From Paenibacillus sp. ACRRX (GTDB lineage: Bacteria > Bacillota > Bacilli > Paenibacillales > Paenibacillaceae): a stretch of 64,000 nucleotides of DNA. The notes under the pieces are model-generated. The model did not search any database. It was not told the origin of the DNA and saw only the letters and a program-made list of their open reading frames with translations. The translations under genes were made by a program, and so were the position numbers. Position 1 is the stretch's first letter. The number at the start of each line of letters is the position of its first letter. The DNA lies in NCBI RefSeq assembly GCF_022346885.1, contig NZ_JAKRNK010000003.1, positions 520,371 through 584,370 on the forward strand, read 5' to 3'. Shown in pieces: positions 14,537-24,716 of this stretch.

Positions 14537-15784
14537 CTATGATTCTGGCTTATCCGTAAGTGTGATTGCAACTGTCATCATCTCGCCATCGCGATAGAAC
14601 ACGACATTCATAGAATCGCCAATCTTCTTGTTCTCATACAAATATTTACGAAGCTCAAGGGTGGAACCGATGTCCTCACTGTCAAACTTCACAATAACGT
14701 CATTCAGCTTCAGGCCCGCCGTTTCTGCAGGTCCTGTTGCTTCAAGCACGATTACACCTTGAGTAACGGAATCAGGCAGCTTCATATCCGCCCGCTGCTC
14801 CTTTGTAATCGGTGCATATGGATTGTTAAGGTCAACCGTGTATACCCCAAGGTATGGACGAACGACCTTGCCGTTCTCCATCAATTGCTCGACGATAGAC
14901 GTCACTTCGTGCGATGGAATCGCAAATCCCAATCCTTCTACACCTGTCGTGGAGATCTTCATCGTATTGATGCCGATGACACGTCCGCTCAGGTCCACGA
15001 GAGCGCCACCGCTGTTGCCTTCATTGATGGCGGCATCCGTCTGAATGACACTTTGCTCCCAGTCATAGACGCCATCTGCATTCAGCGAGACTGGTATCAC
15101 CCGGTTTGTGTAGCTGATAATACCGGCAGTCAAGGAGTCGCCTAGGCCGAGTGGATTGCCGATGGCAATTACCGTCTCGCCTCGGCGCAGCTTGCGGGAA
15201 TCACCAAGCTCCGCAACAGCCGAAATGCCAGCGCCATCCATCTTCAGTACAGCAATATCTGTCACTTTATCCTTGCCGACCAGTTCAGCATGCTTACGCT
15301 GTCCATTCGCCATCACAACTTCCAATAAATCAGCGCCCTGCACAACATGATCATTAGTCATCACATAAGCTTTGCCATCTTCTTGCTTAAAAATGACGCC
15401 AGAACCAAGGCTCGCCTCTTGGGGCTTGCTTTCCTGCTCCATCAGGTCCTTCTGCTTGTTGACGATGCTGACGACTGTTGGGCTTACTTTTGCTGCGGCC
15501 TGCACGATCCGTTCATATGGATCATTCACATATCCCCCGCTAGCTGATGCAATCTGCTGGCTCGGAGTCCCCGTTCCCGTAAGCCAGCTATATAGAATAA
15601 CCGCCATTAATGCACTAATTACAGAGCTAATGACAGCAACCTTAACGGTTGATATCTGCCGTCTGCTCCGCGCTCTGCTAAGCTTACGCCACCCTGTACG
15701 CGGTGCCTGTTCCTCTTCCAGCCAAGCACGTTCGCGCCTGCGTGATATTTTTGGCGAATAGAAATCATCATCAAACAAGCCCAT
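14537..15784 (-). CDS. htrA: Membrane-anchored HtrA-like serine protease (DegP/YyxA)
   Basis: The product has 415 residues from MGLFDDDF, preceded by GGGAG. The layout is a basic cytoplasmic tail, one membrane helix (about 47-68), a trypsin-like domain with catalytic His146 (TNDHVVQGAD), Asp176 (VTDIAVLK) and Ser258 (NEGNSGGALVD), and a C-terminal PDZ domain (about 320-410, with GLKLNDVIVKFD). HtrA proteases degrade or refold damaged proteins at the outer face of the membrane, and in Bacillus are induced by secretion stress. The gene lies downstream of walJ as in Bacillus (yyxA), separated by a small plus-strand gene. All catalytic residues are present. Confidence 0.95.
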   Translation of the reverse strand: MGLFDDDFYSPKISRRRERAWLEEEQAPRTGWRKLSRARSRRQISTVKVAVISSVISALMAVILYSWLTGTGTPSQQIASASGGYVNDPYERIVQAAAKVSPTVVSIVNKQKDLMEQESKPQEASLGSGVIFKQEDGKAYVMTNDHVVQGADLLEVVMANGQRKHAELVGKDKVTDIAVLKMDGAGISAVAELGDSRKLRRGETVIAIGNPLGLGDSLTAGIISYTNRVIPVSLNADGVYDWEQSVIQTDAAINEGNSGGALVDLSGRVIGINTMKISTTGVEGLGFAIPSHEVTSIVEQLMENGKVVRPYLGVYTVDLNNPYAPITKEQRADMKLPDSVTQGVIVLEATGPAETAGLKLNDVIVKFDSEDIGSTLELRKYLYENKKIGDSMNVVFYRDGEMMTVAITLTDKPES

Positions 15785-16092
15785 CCGCAACCAACTCCCT
15801 CTCAACCAGGGCCCTCGCCCCTCCGGTTGTTCCCAATTCGAAGCCCTCACTTGGCTCTATTTCCATTTACACATGAATGCGACTGCTTCAAACGGTTAAC
15901 AATATATATTAATGCATATGACAAGCTTACAATGAACATGAAATGAAAAGAATTCTGTTTGCCCATAAACGCTGAACAATTGTCATAGACTGTCTGTCTG
16001 ATTCATATTCTATCACAAGATACTTCATAGAGGGCTTGATTACGAGAAAGTATTCTCTATTATTTCATCCCATTTCGAGAGGAGAATGAGCT

Positions 16093-16326
16093 ATGTCACG
16101 AATATCCCCTACTTGGTCGGACATCGACCTTATCGGTAAAATTGCCGATCTCAAGCATGACAATTATCGTCTTACCTTGGCCGTCTCCACCATGATGGAG
16201 CTGTTGGTCGAGAAAGGACTGCTAACGCATGATGATATCTCACGCAAGGCAGCCGACCTGGATGCCTTCCTGCAAGTTACAGATGAAGCGCCAGCTTCTG
16301 CTCGCGCACGGTATCCCATGACGTAG
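16093..16326 (+). CDS. Small helical protein, unknown function
   Basis: This 77-residue product follows a GAGAGGAGAATGAGCT site. It is helical with coiled-coil character (IADLKHDNYRLTLAVSTMMELLVEKGLL) and a short, Ala-rich polar tail. I do not recognise a family, though its place next to walJ suggests a conserved gene of this genus. It is the only gene in the left half of the core region that faces the origin, and its last 50 bases overlap the 3' end of walJ on the other strand, so the two transcripts are antisense at their ends. Confidence 0.6.
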   Translation: MSRISPTWSDIDLIGKIADLKHDNYRLTLAVSTMMELLVEKGLLTHDDISRKAADLDAFLQVTDEAPASARARYPMT

Positions 16327-17101
16327 GACGGTCATAATACGTATCTAGAATCTTCAGTTCTGACTCTTTGTAGAAATGGCCCCGGTCCTCCATCACATTC
16401 TGGACCGTCATCTTGGCCAAGTCCTGCTGATTATGCTCACGGCTGAGATGCGCCAGATAGACACGGCGCGTGTTGCCGGTCATAGCATCACATAGCGCCT
16501 CACCAGCCGCTTCATTAGATAAGTGACCCATATCGCCAAGGATGCGGCGCTTGATGTTCCAAGGATAACGGCCCATGCGGAGCATTTCCACATCGTGATT
16601 CGACTCCAGCACCATAACGTCAGAGTCTACAATGGCATCACGAACCTTGTCGCTCATGTAGCCCAGATCTGTTGTCACGCTTAGCTTCGTATCACCCTCG
16701 TGAAACGTATACGCGACTGGCTCCGCTGCATCATGTGAGATGCCAACGGATTCGACACGCAAGTCGCCAAAGTCTTTTGCTTCCCCCGTCTGCATCACAA
16801 TCCGATTCTCTTCTGCAATTGTCCCAATATGCTTTTCTAGTGCTTCCCATGTCTTCTCATTGGCATAGACAGGAACGTTGTGCTTACGTGCGAATGCACC
16901 TAGCCCCTTAATATGGTCCGAGTGCTCATGCGTAACTAGAATGCCGTCAATATTAGCGCCAGACAGACCCTGTTCCTTCAAAAGTTCGTCTGTCCGCTTG
17001 CAGCTTAATCCAACATCTATCATCAAGGTGGCATCGTCATTTTGAATAACCGTTGCATTCCCTGTAGAACCGCTCGACAACACGGTAAATCGTAAACTCA
17101 T
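16277..17101 (-). CDS. walJ: Metallo-beta-lactamase-fold hydrolase WalJ (YycJ)
   Basis: This 274-residue protein has the MBL metal motif THEHSDHIKG (about 56-65), a later SHDAAEP and an AHLSREHNQ block that completes the ligand set. The start MSLRFTVLSSGSTGNATVI is typical of the family. WalJ/YycJ is thought to be a nuclease-like MBL protein, and in Bacillus it has been linked to DNA mismatch repair and to coordination of replication with division. It is the last gene of the walRKHIJ operon and overlaps walI by 4 bases. Confidence 0.95.
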   Translation of the reverse strand: MSLRFTVLSSGSTGNATVIQNDDATLMIDVGLSCKRTDELLKEQGLSGANIDGILVTHEHSDHIKGLGAFARKHNVPVYANEKTWEALEKHIGTIAEENRIVMQTGEAKDFGDLRVESVGISHDAAEPVAYTFHEGDTKLSVTTDLGYMSDKVRDAIVDSDVMVLESNHDVEMLRMGRYPWNIKRRILGDMGHLSNEAAGEALCDAMTGNTRRVYLAHLSREHNQQDLAKMTVQNVMEDRGHFYKESELKILDTYYDRPTSWDTVREQKLALHL

Positions 17102-17838
17102 AGCTTGCTCTCCTTCTTTCCTACTGGCACATGCTCTACTGCTCCGTTAATCGCGTTCATATAGTACGCGTCGCCACTATCCAACAATACTCTCCAAGTA
17201 GGTGCTGCTACCTGCGTATCCGTGTTAAACAATTGCCCATGATACCCGAGCCGCACATCTCTTACGACCGCATTGGTTGGCAATATTTCAATAACCCTGC
17301 CAAGTGCTTGTGTAGCAGGGAGTATTTTCTGCTCCTGGGCATCCTTCGAATCTTCCGGCTCCGCATATTGCTGGCTGAAAGCCTTGATCTTCTGACTTTC
17401 ATAATACAACTCAAGCTTTACCTCAAATAGTGGCAGTCCGTTAGCCATTTGCTGATGCAGCACAAATACACGATCATCACCGGAAAATTGATCATAGTGG
17501 TACATTTCCATATGCTCAATTTCATCATCCAACCCGCGGACAAGCTCCTTTTGTGAGAAAATAATTTTCGTATCTTCCTGTTGCTTCAAAGGTGTCTTGT
17601 ACTTCCTAGTTGTAATCCGATACGTCAGCTCATGCAAGGACGGGGTCTCGGACGGTATGGTCGCCAACACTTGGATCTGCTTCTTATTCATAATAAGCTG
17701 CGTCTCCGCAGACAAGGAAGTCCAATCCAGCTCAGAGTGCATCTTATCTCGCAAATCCTGCCATAACTGATAACCGAGCACTACATTAAGCAGCAGAAAC
17801 GCATAAATAAGCACACTTTTGGCACGGCTCCAATCCAT
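17098..17838 (-). CDS. walI: WalK regulator WalI (YycI)
   Basis: The product has 246 residues from MDWSRAKS, 8 bases after a GGAGG site; the GTG 9 bases upstream lies within that site. One N-terminal membrane helix (VLIYAFLLLNVVLGYQ) is followed by an extracellular domain of YycI type with a YhdV-like repeat fold. In Bacillus, YycI and YycH bind WalK at the membrane and restrain it; in staphylococci they activate it. The C-terminal half is typical of the family (TWRVLLDSGDAYYMNAINGAVE). Confidence 0.93.
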   Translation of the reverse strand: MDWSRAKSVLIYAFLLLNVVLGYQLWQDLRDKMHSELDWTSLSAETQLIMNKKQIQVLATIPSETPSLHELTYRITTRKYKTPLKQQEDTKIIFSQKELVRGLDDEIEHMEMYHYDQFSGDDRVFVLHQQMANGLPLFEVKLELYYESQKIKAFSQQYAEPEDSKDAQEQKILPATQALGRVIEILPTNAVVRDVRLGYHGQLFNTDTQVAAPTWRVLLDSGDAYYMNAINGAVEHVPVGKKESKL

Positions 17839-17916
17839 CCTGGACACCTCCTTTTCTCTATTAATGGGGGAAAGCTATCGGAAGGCCTTTTATCACTCAT
17901 GGCCCTCCGCATCGTC

Positions 17917-19230
17917 CTATGGTTCCAACAGCTCGGTTGTACCATCTGTATACTTTACTTGCCATACGGGATGTAATCGAATTTGCTCTTCACTCATAGA
18001 CGGTTCATATACCGGGTTTATTTCAGCAATAAGCGCGTATTTAGATAATTTCTTCAGTTGCGCAATCAGTGGCTCGCCAGCGATCAACTTCTTGATCTGC
18101 TTCTCATCCGCATGAGCACCAAGTTGTATCAATGAACGCTCATAGTTCATGACCATCCCCTGCTGCAGCGTAACCTGCACATAACCAAATCGAGTGTCCT
18201 TTGTGCTAATAATCGGGTAAGATCCCCAATATTGCTGGAACACCAGCCGATTGTGCGTTCCGCTTAGAGTAGGGATGCCCGGACTTCCTTGAGCCATGTT
18301 CTCCATCACAGACAAACGGAAGCGACCACTCCAGCCACCGCGCTGATTAATGAAGTTAACGGAGGTCATCACATCACTCGTCATGTCCGTTCGTTCCTCT
18401 GTCGGCGCAGTAGCATCGGAATACGTAATCCAAAGCTGATTTCGCTGTACTTGCAGCCCCCGTTTACCATCTGTATATATCTTAGAGCCATCATTCTCTT
18501 GAATGATCTTTGTCAGGGTAGGGTCAAAAAATAAACTCCTCTGCATCTGCTCCGGTGAAAATACCGTGTACGGCAGCTTGACCTCTACCATCTCGATCGG
18601 CTCCTGCGGTACATAAAATGTTCCGTTTACCAGTCGATAAGGTGTCCCTGAGCTCCCGAATTCTACTAGCTGCTTTACATCTTGCACGGACAAGTCCGCT
18701 CTAGTCGACTCATAAATCCGATTATCTTCCGCCGTAAAGAAGAAGACTCGCACCTCGTTTAACTCTTCTGATGCGTACAGCCATACTTTATATATACTTT
18801 CCGTCTGGAATGCCGCATCTTCTGAAATAGGCAGCACTTTCTGCAGCAGCTTTGCCGGTACAGGTGAGTTAAAGCGCAGTTCCAAGCCTTGCTTCTTCTC
18901 CTGTATTGCGGCCCAGTCTAGATCTGCCCCTGATTTTAATTGGAACCCATCGTATGAGCGTCCTTGCAGACGTTTCATAATAAAGTTAAAGAAGATCGTT
19001 CCCGGGTCCATAATCGTATGCTTGTTGCCACCAAGGTGAAGCACCATATGTTCAGGATAAATCAGATTATCCACTTTCTCTTCCGGCCCCAAAGGGTCTG
19101 CTTTAATGTACGTGCTTCCCGCTCGTTTAACGACATCGAAGTTCGGCATGCTATAAGCCAAGAGGAAGCTTTGCACCAAACTTAGCAGTACAAGCACCGC
19201 CAGTACGATTGATTTACTCCGCTCCATCAT
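17917..19230 (-). CDS. walH: WalK regulator WalH (YycH)
   Basis: This 437-residue protein has a single N-terminal membrane helix (SIVLAVLVLLSLVQSFLLAY) and a large extracellular YycH region. It overlaps walK by the ATGA junction, so translation is coupled. It acts with WalI to modulate WalK by membrane-helix contact. The gap of 78 bases to walI holds the walI ribosome-binding site and no terminator, so the operon continues. Slightly divergent from Bacillus YycH but of expected length and position. Confidence 0.93.
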   Translation of the reverse strand: MMERSKSIVLAVLVLLSLVQSFLLAYSMPNFDVVKRAGSTYIKADPLGPEEKVDNLIYPEHMVLHLGGNKHTIMDPGTIFFNFIMKRLQGRSYDGFQLKSGADLDWAAIQEKKQGLELRFNSPVPAKLLQKVLPISEDAAFQTESIYKVWLYASEELNEVRVFFFTAEDNRIYESTRADLSVQDVKQLVEFGSSGTPYRLVNGTFYVPQEPIEMVEVKLPYTVFSPEQMQRSLFFDPTLTKIIQENDGSKIYTDGKRGLQVQRNQLWITYSDATAPTEERTDMTSDVMTSVNFINQRGGWSGRFRLSVMENMAQGSPGIPTLSGTHNRLVFQQYWGSYPIISTKDTRFGYVQVTLQQGMVMNYERSLIQLGAHADEKQIKKLIAGEPLIAQLKKLSKYALIAEINPVYEPSMSEEQIRLHPVWQVKYTDGTTELLEP

Positions 19231-21110
19231 ACTTCAGCTTCACTCCCCTCAGTCTCCTCCGGCTGTGCCGATGACACTGGAGCAGACAATGGCAGTGTGA
19301 ATGTAACACAGGTGCCCTCATTCCATTCCGACTCGATGCCGATTGTGCCGCCGTGTGAAATTACCATTTCCCGGGCAATGGATAAACCAAGGCCTGTCCC
19401 GCCCATATTACGCGAGCGCGCCTTATCCACGCGATAGAAACGTTCAAATATTCGCTCCACATCTTTCTCCGGTATGCCCATTCCATCATCCTGCACAACA
19501 ATAGCGACATACTTACAATCATCTGTAATCGATGCAGACAATGTAATCGTGCCTTGTTCCGGTGTGTACTTAAAAGCATTCGATACCAGATTATCCAGTA
19601 CCTGATCAATTTGATCTCGGTCCATTGTGACTTTCGGGATACCGAACTCTATCTGAACGACAGATTGAATATGCTTATTTTGAAATTGAAACGAGAAGCG
19701 GTCGACGACCTCCTCTAGTAATTCAGAGATCTCAATAGGCTGCATACGTATCTTCGCCTGCTTCGAATCTAGACGAGACAGATGAAGCAGATCCGTAACC
19801 AACCGGATCATCCGTTCCGTCTCATTGTGAATGACGCCTACAAAGCGGCCAGCTAATTGTGGCTCGTCCAAAGCACCGTCATCCAGCGCTTCGACGTAAC
19901 TTTTGATCGTCGTTAACGGTGTGCGCAGCTCGTGCGACACATTTGCTACGAATTCACGGCGAGATTGATCCAACTTCTCTTGCTCTGTCACGTCTTGAAG
20001 GACGACAATCGTACCCGTAATACCTTCTCCTCTACGGTGAATCGGCGTAAACGTGACCCGCAAAATGGAATCATGATCAGCTTCTCCCTCTTCCTCTGCA
20101 TGAACAGGAAGCAGCATCCAATTGGTCTTGTCCTCAACCCGCTCCCTGAGCTCTAACTCCGATAAGCCAAGCAAGGCTGATAATTGCTTGCCTTCACATG
20201 CTGCAGGACGAATCCTGAGCATCAGGCTGGCCCGCTTATTCATCACGATAACCCGTCCGTGCTCATCCGTAGCCAATACGCCGTCACTCATGTTGGTTAG
20301 AATGGAGGCCAGCTTCTCCTTTTCTTCCTCGTTGACACTAAGCGCCTCCTGAAGCCTGCGCGTCATATCGTTAAACGCTTCGCTTAATTGGCCAATTTCA
20401 TCATTTCCGAGTACAGGGACTTGTCCCTCAAAGTTACCTTCAGCAACTCGAGTAGCCTGCTTCGTAATGTCCTTGATCGGCTGTGTAATCGTATGCGCCA
20501 ATATAATGCCAAGCACAGCAGTAAGACCAAGTGCAATCGCCATCCCTGACAAAAAAATACGATTAATATTATCGATAGTATCGTACAAGTCTTTCATCGA
20601 GGCCACAACGTAGAGTGCTCCGAGATTTTTGGCGCCATACTGAATCGGCTGTGCCAACACCTTTTTGCGCTCATTATCCTTGCCGATAATGACTTCCTCA
20701 TTGTCCCGCAGTCCCTGTAGGGCTCGGTTAACAACCGTCTCCGTATTCTTGCGGCCTACATAATTATCGTCAGGCTGGCTGGAAGTGGTAAGTACTTTAC
20801 CCGTAGCGTCAAGCACTTGAATTTCGATTCCGTTCATATTAGACACACTTCGAACGATCGCATTTAAGTCTTCTCGTGAACGTTCAAAATCTGTTCCTTC
20901 GACCATATCCAGCTTCGGCCCGACCTGCATCAGAACAAAGTTGGTAGTGGTCTGCAATTCCTGTGTAAAATTGTTCGTGAGTGTATGCTTCATCGTACTG
21001 ACAAAATAGACCCCGATAAGCTGCATCGCAATCAAGATCAACAGTACATAAATAATGATTAACTTGGCTTGAATCGTACGTAAAAACCGGCTGATCCACA
21101 CCGCCATCAC
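19227..21110 (-). CDS. walK: Essential cell-wall sensor histidine kinase WalK (YycG)
   Basis: The 627-residue architecture in order is: membrane helix 1 (about 16-38), an extracytoplasmic sensor domain, membrane helix 2 (about 184-206), HAMP (207-260), PAS (265-375), dimerisation domain with phospho-acceptor His393 ([11 protein letters not shown]), and ATPase domain with N box [19 protein letters not shown] and GGTGLGLSI. WalK phosphorylates WalR to control autolysins in step with growth. It overlaps both walR (upstream) and walH (downstream) by 4 bases, which shows a tightly coupled operon. All catalytic boxes are intact. Confidence 0.97.
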   Translation of the reverse strand: MMAVWISRFLRTIQAKLIIIYVLLILIAMQLIGVYFVSTMKHTLTNNFTQELQTTTNFVLMQVGPKLDMVEGTDFERSREDLNAIVRSVSNMNGIEIQVLDATGKVLTTSSQPDDNYVGRKNTETVVNRALQGLRDNEEVIIGKDNERKKVLAQPIQYGAKNLGALYVVASMKDLYDTIDNINRIFLSGMAIALGLTAVLGIILAHTITQPIKDITKQATRVAEGNFEGQVPVLGNDEIGQLSEAFNDMTRRLQEALSVNEEEKEKLASILTNMSDGVLATDEHGRVIVMNKRASLMLRIRPAACEGKQLSALLGLSELELRERVEDKTNWMLLPVHAEEEGEADHDSILRVTFTPIHRRGEGITGTIVVLQDVTEQEKLDQSRREFVANVSHELRTPLTTIKSYVEALDDGALDEPQLAGRFVGVIHNETERMIRLVTDLLHLSRLDSKQAKIRMQPIEISELLEEVVDRFSFQFQNKHIQSVVQIEFGIPKVTMDRDQIDQVLDNLVSNAFKYTPEQGTITLSASITDDCKYVAIVVQDDGMGIPEKDVERIFERFYRVDKARSRNMGGTGLGLSIAREMVISHGGTIGIESEWNEGTCVTFTLPLSAPVSSAQPEETEGSEAEV

Positions 21111-21820
21111 AGCCCTCCGGACTTGGGATTACGCATCATGTAGCCAAGTCCACGCCGTGTAATAATATACTCCGGTTTGCTTGGATCGTCTTCGATCTTT
21201 TCGCGCAGACGCCGTATTGTCACATCCACTGTGCGAACGTCGCCAAAATACTCATAACCCCATACTGCCTGCAGCAAATGTTCGCGAGTCATGACTTTCC
21301 CACTGCTTCGCACCAAATAATGCAGCAGCTCAAACTCGCGGTGGGTCAGATCGAGCGGTTCGCCATTCTTGTAGACAATATACATATCCGTATCAATAAG
21401 CAGCTCGTGCAGGCGGATACCCTGCTTCTCCTCTGCTGCCGCTGTCGATTCTACCTTCTGTTGACGACGGAGATGTGCTTTTACGCGGGCAAGCAGTTCA
21501 CGTGTACTAAACGGTTTGGTGACATAGTCATCTGCACCCATTTCGAGACCGAGTACCTTGTCCAACTCCGTATCCTTGGCCGTAAGCATAATAATCGGCA
21601 TATGCAAATGCTGCCGCACTTCACGACATACATCCATGCCATCCTTCACTGGCAGCATCAAGTCTAATAACATCAAGTCGGGCTTCTCCTGGAGCGCCAA
21701 CTCCACCGCCGCGCCTCCATCAAATGCACAAACGACTTCATAGCCTTCCTTCTCCAAGTTGAACTTCAAAATATCTGCAATCGGCTGTTCATCGTCCACG
21801 ACCAATATTTTGCCGTACAT
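21107..21820 (-). CDS. walR: Response regulator WalR (YycF)
   Basis: The product has 237 residues from [12 protein letters not shown], placed after GAGGTGGAG. The receiver domain has the acidic pair DDE (9-11), phospho-acceptor Asp53 (LLDLMLP), a conserved Thr (MLTAKD) and Lys (VTKPFS). The C-terminal OmpR-type winged helix contains [12 protein letters not shown] and [16 protein letters not shown]. WalR is essential in most Bacilli and controls cell-wall hydrolase genes. It is the first gene of the operon. An A/T-rich TATGATAAAAT stretch near 21870 upstream could be its -10 box. Confidence 0.97.
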   Translation of the reverse strand: MYGKILVVDDEQPIADILKFNLEKEGYEVVCAFDGGAAVELALQEKPDLMLLDLMLPVKDGMDVCREVRQHLHMPIIMLTAKDTELDKVLGLEMGADDYVTKPFSTRELLARVKAHLRRQQKVESTAAAEEKQGIRLHELLIDTDMYIVYKNGEPLDLTHREFELLHYLVRSSGKVMTREHLLQAVWGYEYFGDVRTVDVTIRRLREKIEDDPSKPEYIITRRGLGYMMRNPKSGGL

Positions 21821-22112
21821 GAACTCCACCTCTTTTCTTATAAATCCAAATCCCATTCGTCTATTTTATCATACTTGTCGCTATACCCTGATAGTAAACG
21901 TTGGAGAGTGCACTGTCCACTTTATGCAGCCCCGTTGCCCAAGAAATGTCTAGACTCTCGCAGCCAATTAAATAAGTACTATAATCTTATACGCTGGATC
22001 TCCTTGGGTTTCATATATTCCGTTTCATGATGTTCACTGCATGCTGACGTTCTGGAAGGCCCCAATAATCTATTTCGTATACAGTCACTTACCGCACTCG
22101 GATATACATGTA
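21821..22112. other. walR upstream region
   Basis: On the minus strand a TTTACT / TATGAT pair with a long (19-base) spacer lies about 50-80 bases upstream of walR and is a weak sigma-A candidate. I see no perfect WalR box pair and no other gene. Confidence 0.3.
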
Positions 22113-22147
22113 CAAAAAGAAGCAAGGCAACGTTTGCCCTGCTTCTC
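22113..22147 (-). terminator. Intrinsic terminator of the LysM/G5/M23 gene
   Basis: Stem GAAGCAGGGCAA / TTGCCTTGCTTC with a 3-base loop followed by TTTTTGT on the minus strand, just after the stop of the M23 peptidase gene. Confidence 0.85.
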
Positions 22148-22153
22148 ATATGG

Positions 22154-23683
22154 TTATAAATATTTAAGTGGATTTTCAATGTCATCGCCCTTATGGATCT
22201 CAAAGTGCAGGTGAGTTCCAGTGGAATTCCCGGTACTGCCCATCACCCCGATTGCTTGGCCTTTCTCAACAATGTCGCCCACATTAATGTTAATCTCGCT
22301 GAGATGGCCATACAACGTCTCATAGCCATTCCGATGGTTAATAATAATTGTGTTGCCGTATCCATTCTTCACGCCCGCAAAAGACACTACGCCTTCATCA
22401 GAAGCCATAATCGTCCGATCTGAAGAGACAAGATCGATCCCCTTATGCATACGTCCCCAGCGCGTGCCATAACCGCTCGTTAATTGTGCGCCGCTCACAG
22501 GATAAGCAAATGTACCTGAGCCTTCGCCACGAACTACCTTCGTTCCACGAATAATAATCTCGGGAATCGTTGGTTCAATAACTTCCTGATTGATCCACTC
22601 TTCCTTCGTCAAGCGTCCATTATCCTTGATCAAGCGATAAGACATGCGCTTTAATCCTTGCTTGCCTTGACGAACTACTTTGGATTGACCCGCTTTCATT
22701 TCCGGGTCTTCTTTGATTATTTTCTGAGGCTCGGTAACCAAATATTCACTGTAAGCTTCAACCGTCTTAACTGTTATTAACGGCTTCGGCTCTGTTAAAT
22801 CGAGTACTTGTCCGATCTGAATAAATTCTTCGCCTACACTCGGGTTATTGCGGTAGATCGTCTCGATAGATACCTCTTTATCACGGGCAATCGAGGATAC
22901 CGTATCCCCCTTCTTTACCTCGTACTTAACCGGTCGGGTACTGCCCGTCGTTAGCATCGACATCGCTTCTACCGGCGTGAGCACCTTGTTCGGATCAATC
23001 TTCTTATCCACGGTTGCTACACGTTCACGAAGGGTAACCGATTCGACGCGAGATACCGCCTTCATCGCATGTGTCGAGCGTGTTGCCGACAAAGTACGAA
23101 CTTGTCCTGCTCTCTTGCCGTGATCGGGATCGTACTTAGCCTTCGCCTGCGCCAGGATCTGATCAGCCGTCGTCTGGTCCTTCACATAACCAACGGCCTC
23201 TCCGTTAACCTTCAGCTCAATAGCAGCAGCATAGGCCGGAATCTGGCCTTTCAGTTTGGATAGCGTCTCTTCAGTCGCTGGCTCGGCTTTGTACTTAGCA
23301 TCTGCAACCGTATGAATAGCAGAAGTATCAATCTCCATAATCGCATTCGGATGCTTCTCTTGTACTTCCTCAAGACGAACTGCGTACATACGCTTCAAGT
23401 CATCTTGTGTTGATACAGTACCGACTAATTCATTGCCTCTATATACGTTCAAGAATGTTATTGTATTTGCATCGACATAAGCTGTGCCGCCCCATATCGC
23501 GGCAGTCATAACAGCTACTCCAGTAACCGATAGAACGATCTGCTTACGGGATTGGCTCACCCATTGCTTCATAGTGGCGGCGTTCGCCTTGTTGCGCCAT
23601 GCAGACGTCAACTTCCCCCATCGGCTAGGAGATTGAGGTCTATTCAAGCCTTCATCATGAAGGTCTTTATCGAATTGTTCCAT
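22154..23683 (-). CDS. Membrane-anchored peptidoglycan endopeptidase with LysM, G5 and M23 domains
   Basis: The product has 509 residues from MEQFDKDLHD, preceded by AAGGAGAG. A cytoplasmic N-terminus and one membrane helix (about 49-68) lead to an extracellular part. There a LysM (VKKGDTVSSIARD ... IQIGQVLDL) binds glycan, a G5 domain follows, and a C-terminal M23 LytM-type zinc peptidase has ligands in MHKGIDL and THLHFEIHKG. Such enzymes cleave peptide cross-links during growth or sporulation. It is next to walRK, whose regulon normally contains enzymes of this type. An unusual palindrome lies upstream at 23782-23802. Confidence 0.93.
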   Translation of the reverse strand: MEQFDKDLHDEGLNRPQSPSRWGKLTSAWRNKANAATMKQWVSQSRKQIVLSVTGVAVMTAAIWGGTAYVDANTITFLNVYRGNELVGTVSTQDDLKRMYAVRLEEVQEKHPNAIMEIDTSAIHTVADAKYKAEPATEETLSKLKGQIPAYAAAIELKVNGEAVGYVKDQTTADQILAQAKAKYDPDHGKRAGQVRTLSATRSTHAMKAVSRVESVTLRERVATVDKKIDPNKVLTPVEAMSMLTTGSTRPVKYEVKKGDTVSSIARDKEVSIETIYRNNPSVGEEFIQIGQVLDLTEPKPLITVKTVEAYSEYLVTEPQKIIKEDPEMKAGQSKVVRQGKQGLKRMSYRLIKDNGRLTKEEWINQEVIEPTIPEIIIRGTKVVRGEGSGTFAYPVSGAQLTSGYGTRWGRMHKGIDLVSSDRTIMASDEGVVSFAGVKNGYGNTIIINHRNGYETLYGHLSEININVGDIVEKGQAIGVMGSTGNSTGTHLHFEIHKGDDIENPLKYL

Positions 23684-23781
23684 GATACTCTCCTTATAAT
23701 GATCTTGCCTTATTGTCCCTTTATCTGTTGCTGCATCTATACTTTCTGTACATAAGTTGCCCCTAGTACAACATCTCATGC

Positions 23782-23802
23782 GACAAAAGTTAACGTTTTG
23801 TC
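23782..23802. promoter_or_regulatory. Palindrome upstream of the M23 peptidase gene, operator candidate
   Basis: Arms GACAAAA / TTTTGTC (7 of 7 bases) surround GTTAACG, about 100 bases before the start codon. The symmetry fits a dimeric repressor site, but it matches no operator I can name. Confidence 0.35.
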
Positions 23803-23865
23803 ACCTTTTTTACTGTAACACAAGTCGAAGAAGAGATGCAACTGACGCATTCAGCCAAAAAAACA

Positions 23866-23899
23866 AGAAAAAAGGCCCCTCTATGAGAGGCAGCCATTT
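23866..23899 (-). terminator. Intrinsic terminator
   Basis: On the minus strand GGCTGCCTCT-CAT-AGAGGGGCC is followed by TTTTTTC, just downstream of the gene ending at 23940. Confidence 0.7.
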
Positions 23900-23939
23900 T
23901 ACATTATCGTTTGATTTTATTGTATTTTGTATTTCTCCA

Positions 23940-24716
23940 TCAAGGTTGTGTCTTAGGGTCAGTGCCTGTAAGCAGCTGCCGCATCTCTTTATATTGCTCA
24001 TCATCTAAGTGTTTAGCTAGTATTTGTTCGACCTCTGTCATTTCAGATGAAGTTAATCCACCCTCCATTAGAGTCGAAATCCGCTGCCATCCCTCCTGCG
24101 GCAGCTTCTTCATTAAGGTGGTGAATACTTTATTTTTGGCTTCCGCTGACAATTGATCTTTATTCTGTGTCAAAGCCTCTGGCGACATCACAACCTCTTC
24201 TTGATTACCCAACTGGGATGATTGTCCGTTCGCCTCTTCTGTAGATACTGCGCCCCATACCGGAAGTGCACCATCTTTCTCTTGTGGAGTTGTTGATTTC
24301 TGACCATCTTCTCCACTAGTCCGATTACTTTGCCCCAACTTATCACCTTGAGATGATGCACCTAAGTCCGAATGGCCCTGTTGTGTATTCGTGTTTGCGT
24401 CATTGGTTCTACTTTCATTAGCGTCATCTGCCTTAGAGATATCTTTAGCCTGCTCATCAGTGGAAGAGGAAGTCGTATTATCTGCTCCAGTGCTGGAACT
24501 TGCCGCCTCTTTATGATGCTCACCACCCCACAAGGAAGCCCACATCGTCATCACCGTCATAGATTGACGCTGTATAGGGATATTGTATTGTGAAATAGCA
24601 GACTGAATATACCGATCAACAACGAGTGCTGTTGTGCCTATCGTCAACAAGCTTGAGATAATGCCTACAATAACAATGATTGCAGTCATCTGGAAAATGC
24701 GAAGAAACCATCGCAT
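23940..24716 (-). CDS. Membrane-anchored protein with Ser/Thr-rich linker, unknown
   Basis: The product has 258 residues from MRWFLRIFQM, 10 bases after GGAGG. One long N-terminal membrane helix (IIVIVGIISSLLTIGTTALVV) is followed by about 115 residues of low-complexity Ser/Thr/Asp/Gln/Gly linker. A compact helical C-terminal domain of about 80 residues (LMKKLPQEGWQRISTLMEGG ... LAKHLDDEQYKEMRQLL) ends it. The layout suggests a domain displayed outside the membrane on a flexible stalk. Homologues I recall near purA in Paenibacillus are unnamed. It lies between the M23 peptidase and purA, each with its own terminator. Confidence 0.7.
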   Translation of the reverse strand: MRWFLRIFQMTAIIVIVGIISSLLTIGTTALVVDRYIQSAISQYNIPIQRQSMTVMTMWASLWGGEHHKEAASSSTGADNTTSSSTDEQAKDISKADDANESRTNDANTNTQQGHSDLGASSQGDKLGQSNRTSGEDGQKSTTPQEKDGALPVWGAVSTEEANGQSSQLGNQEEVVMSPEALTQNKDQLSAEAKNKVFTTLMKKLPQEGWQRISTLMEGGLTSSEMTEVEQILAKHLDDEQYKEMRQLLTGTDPKTQP

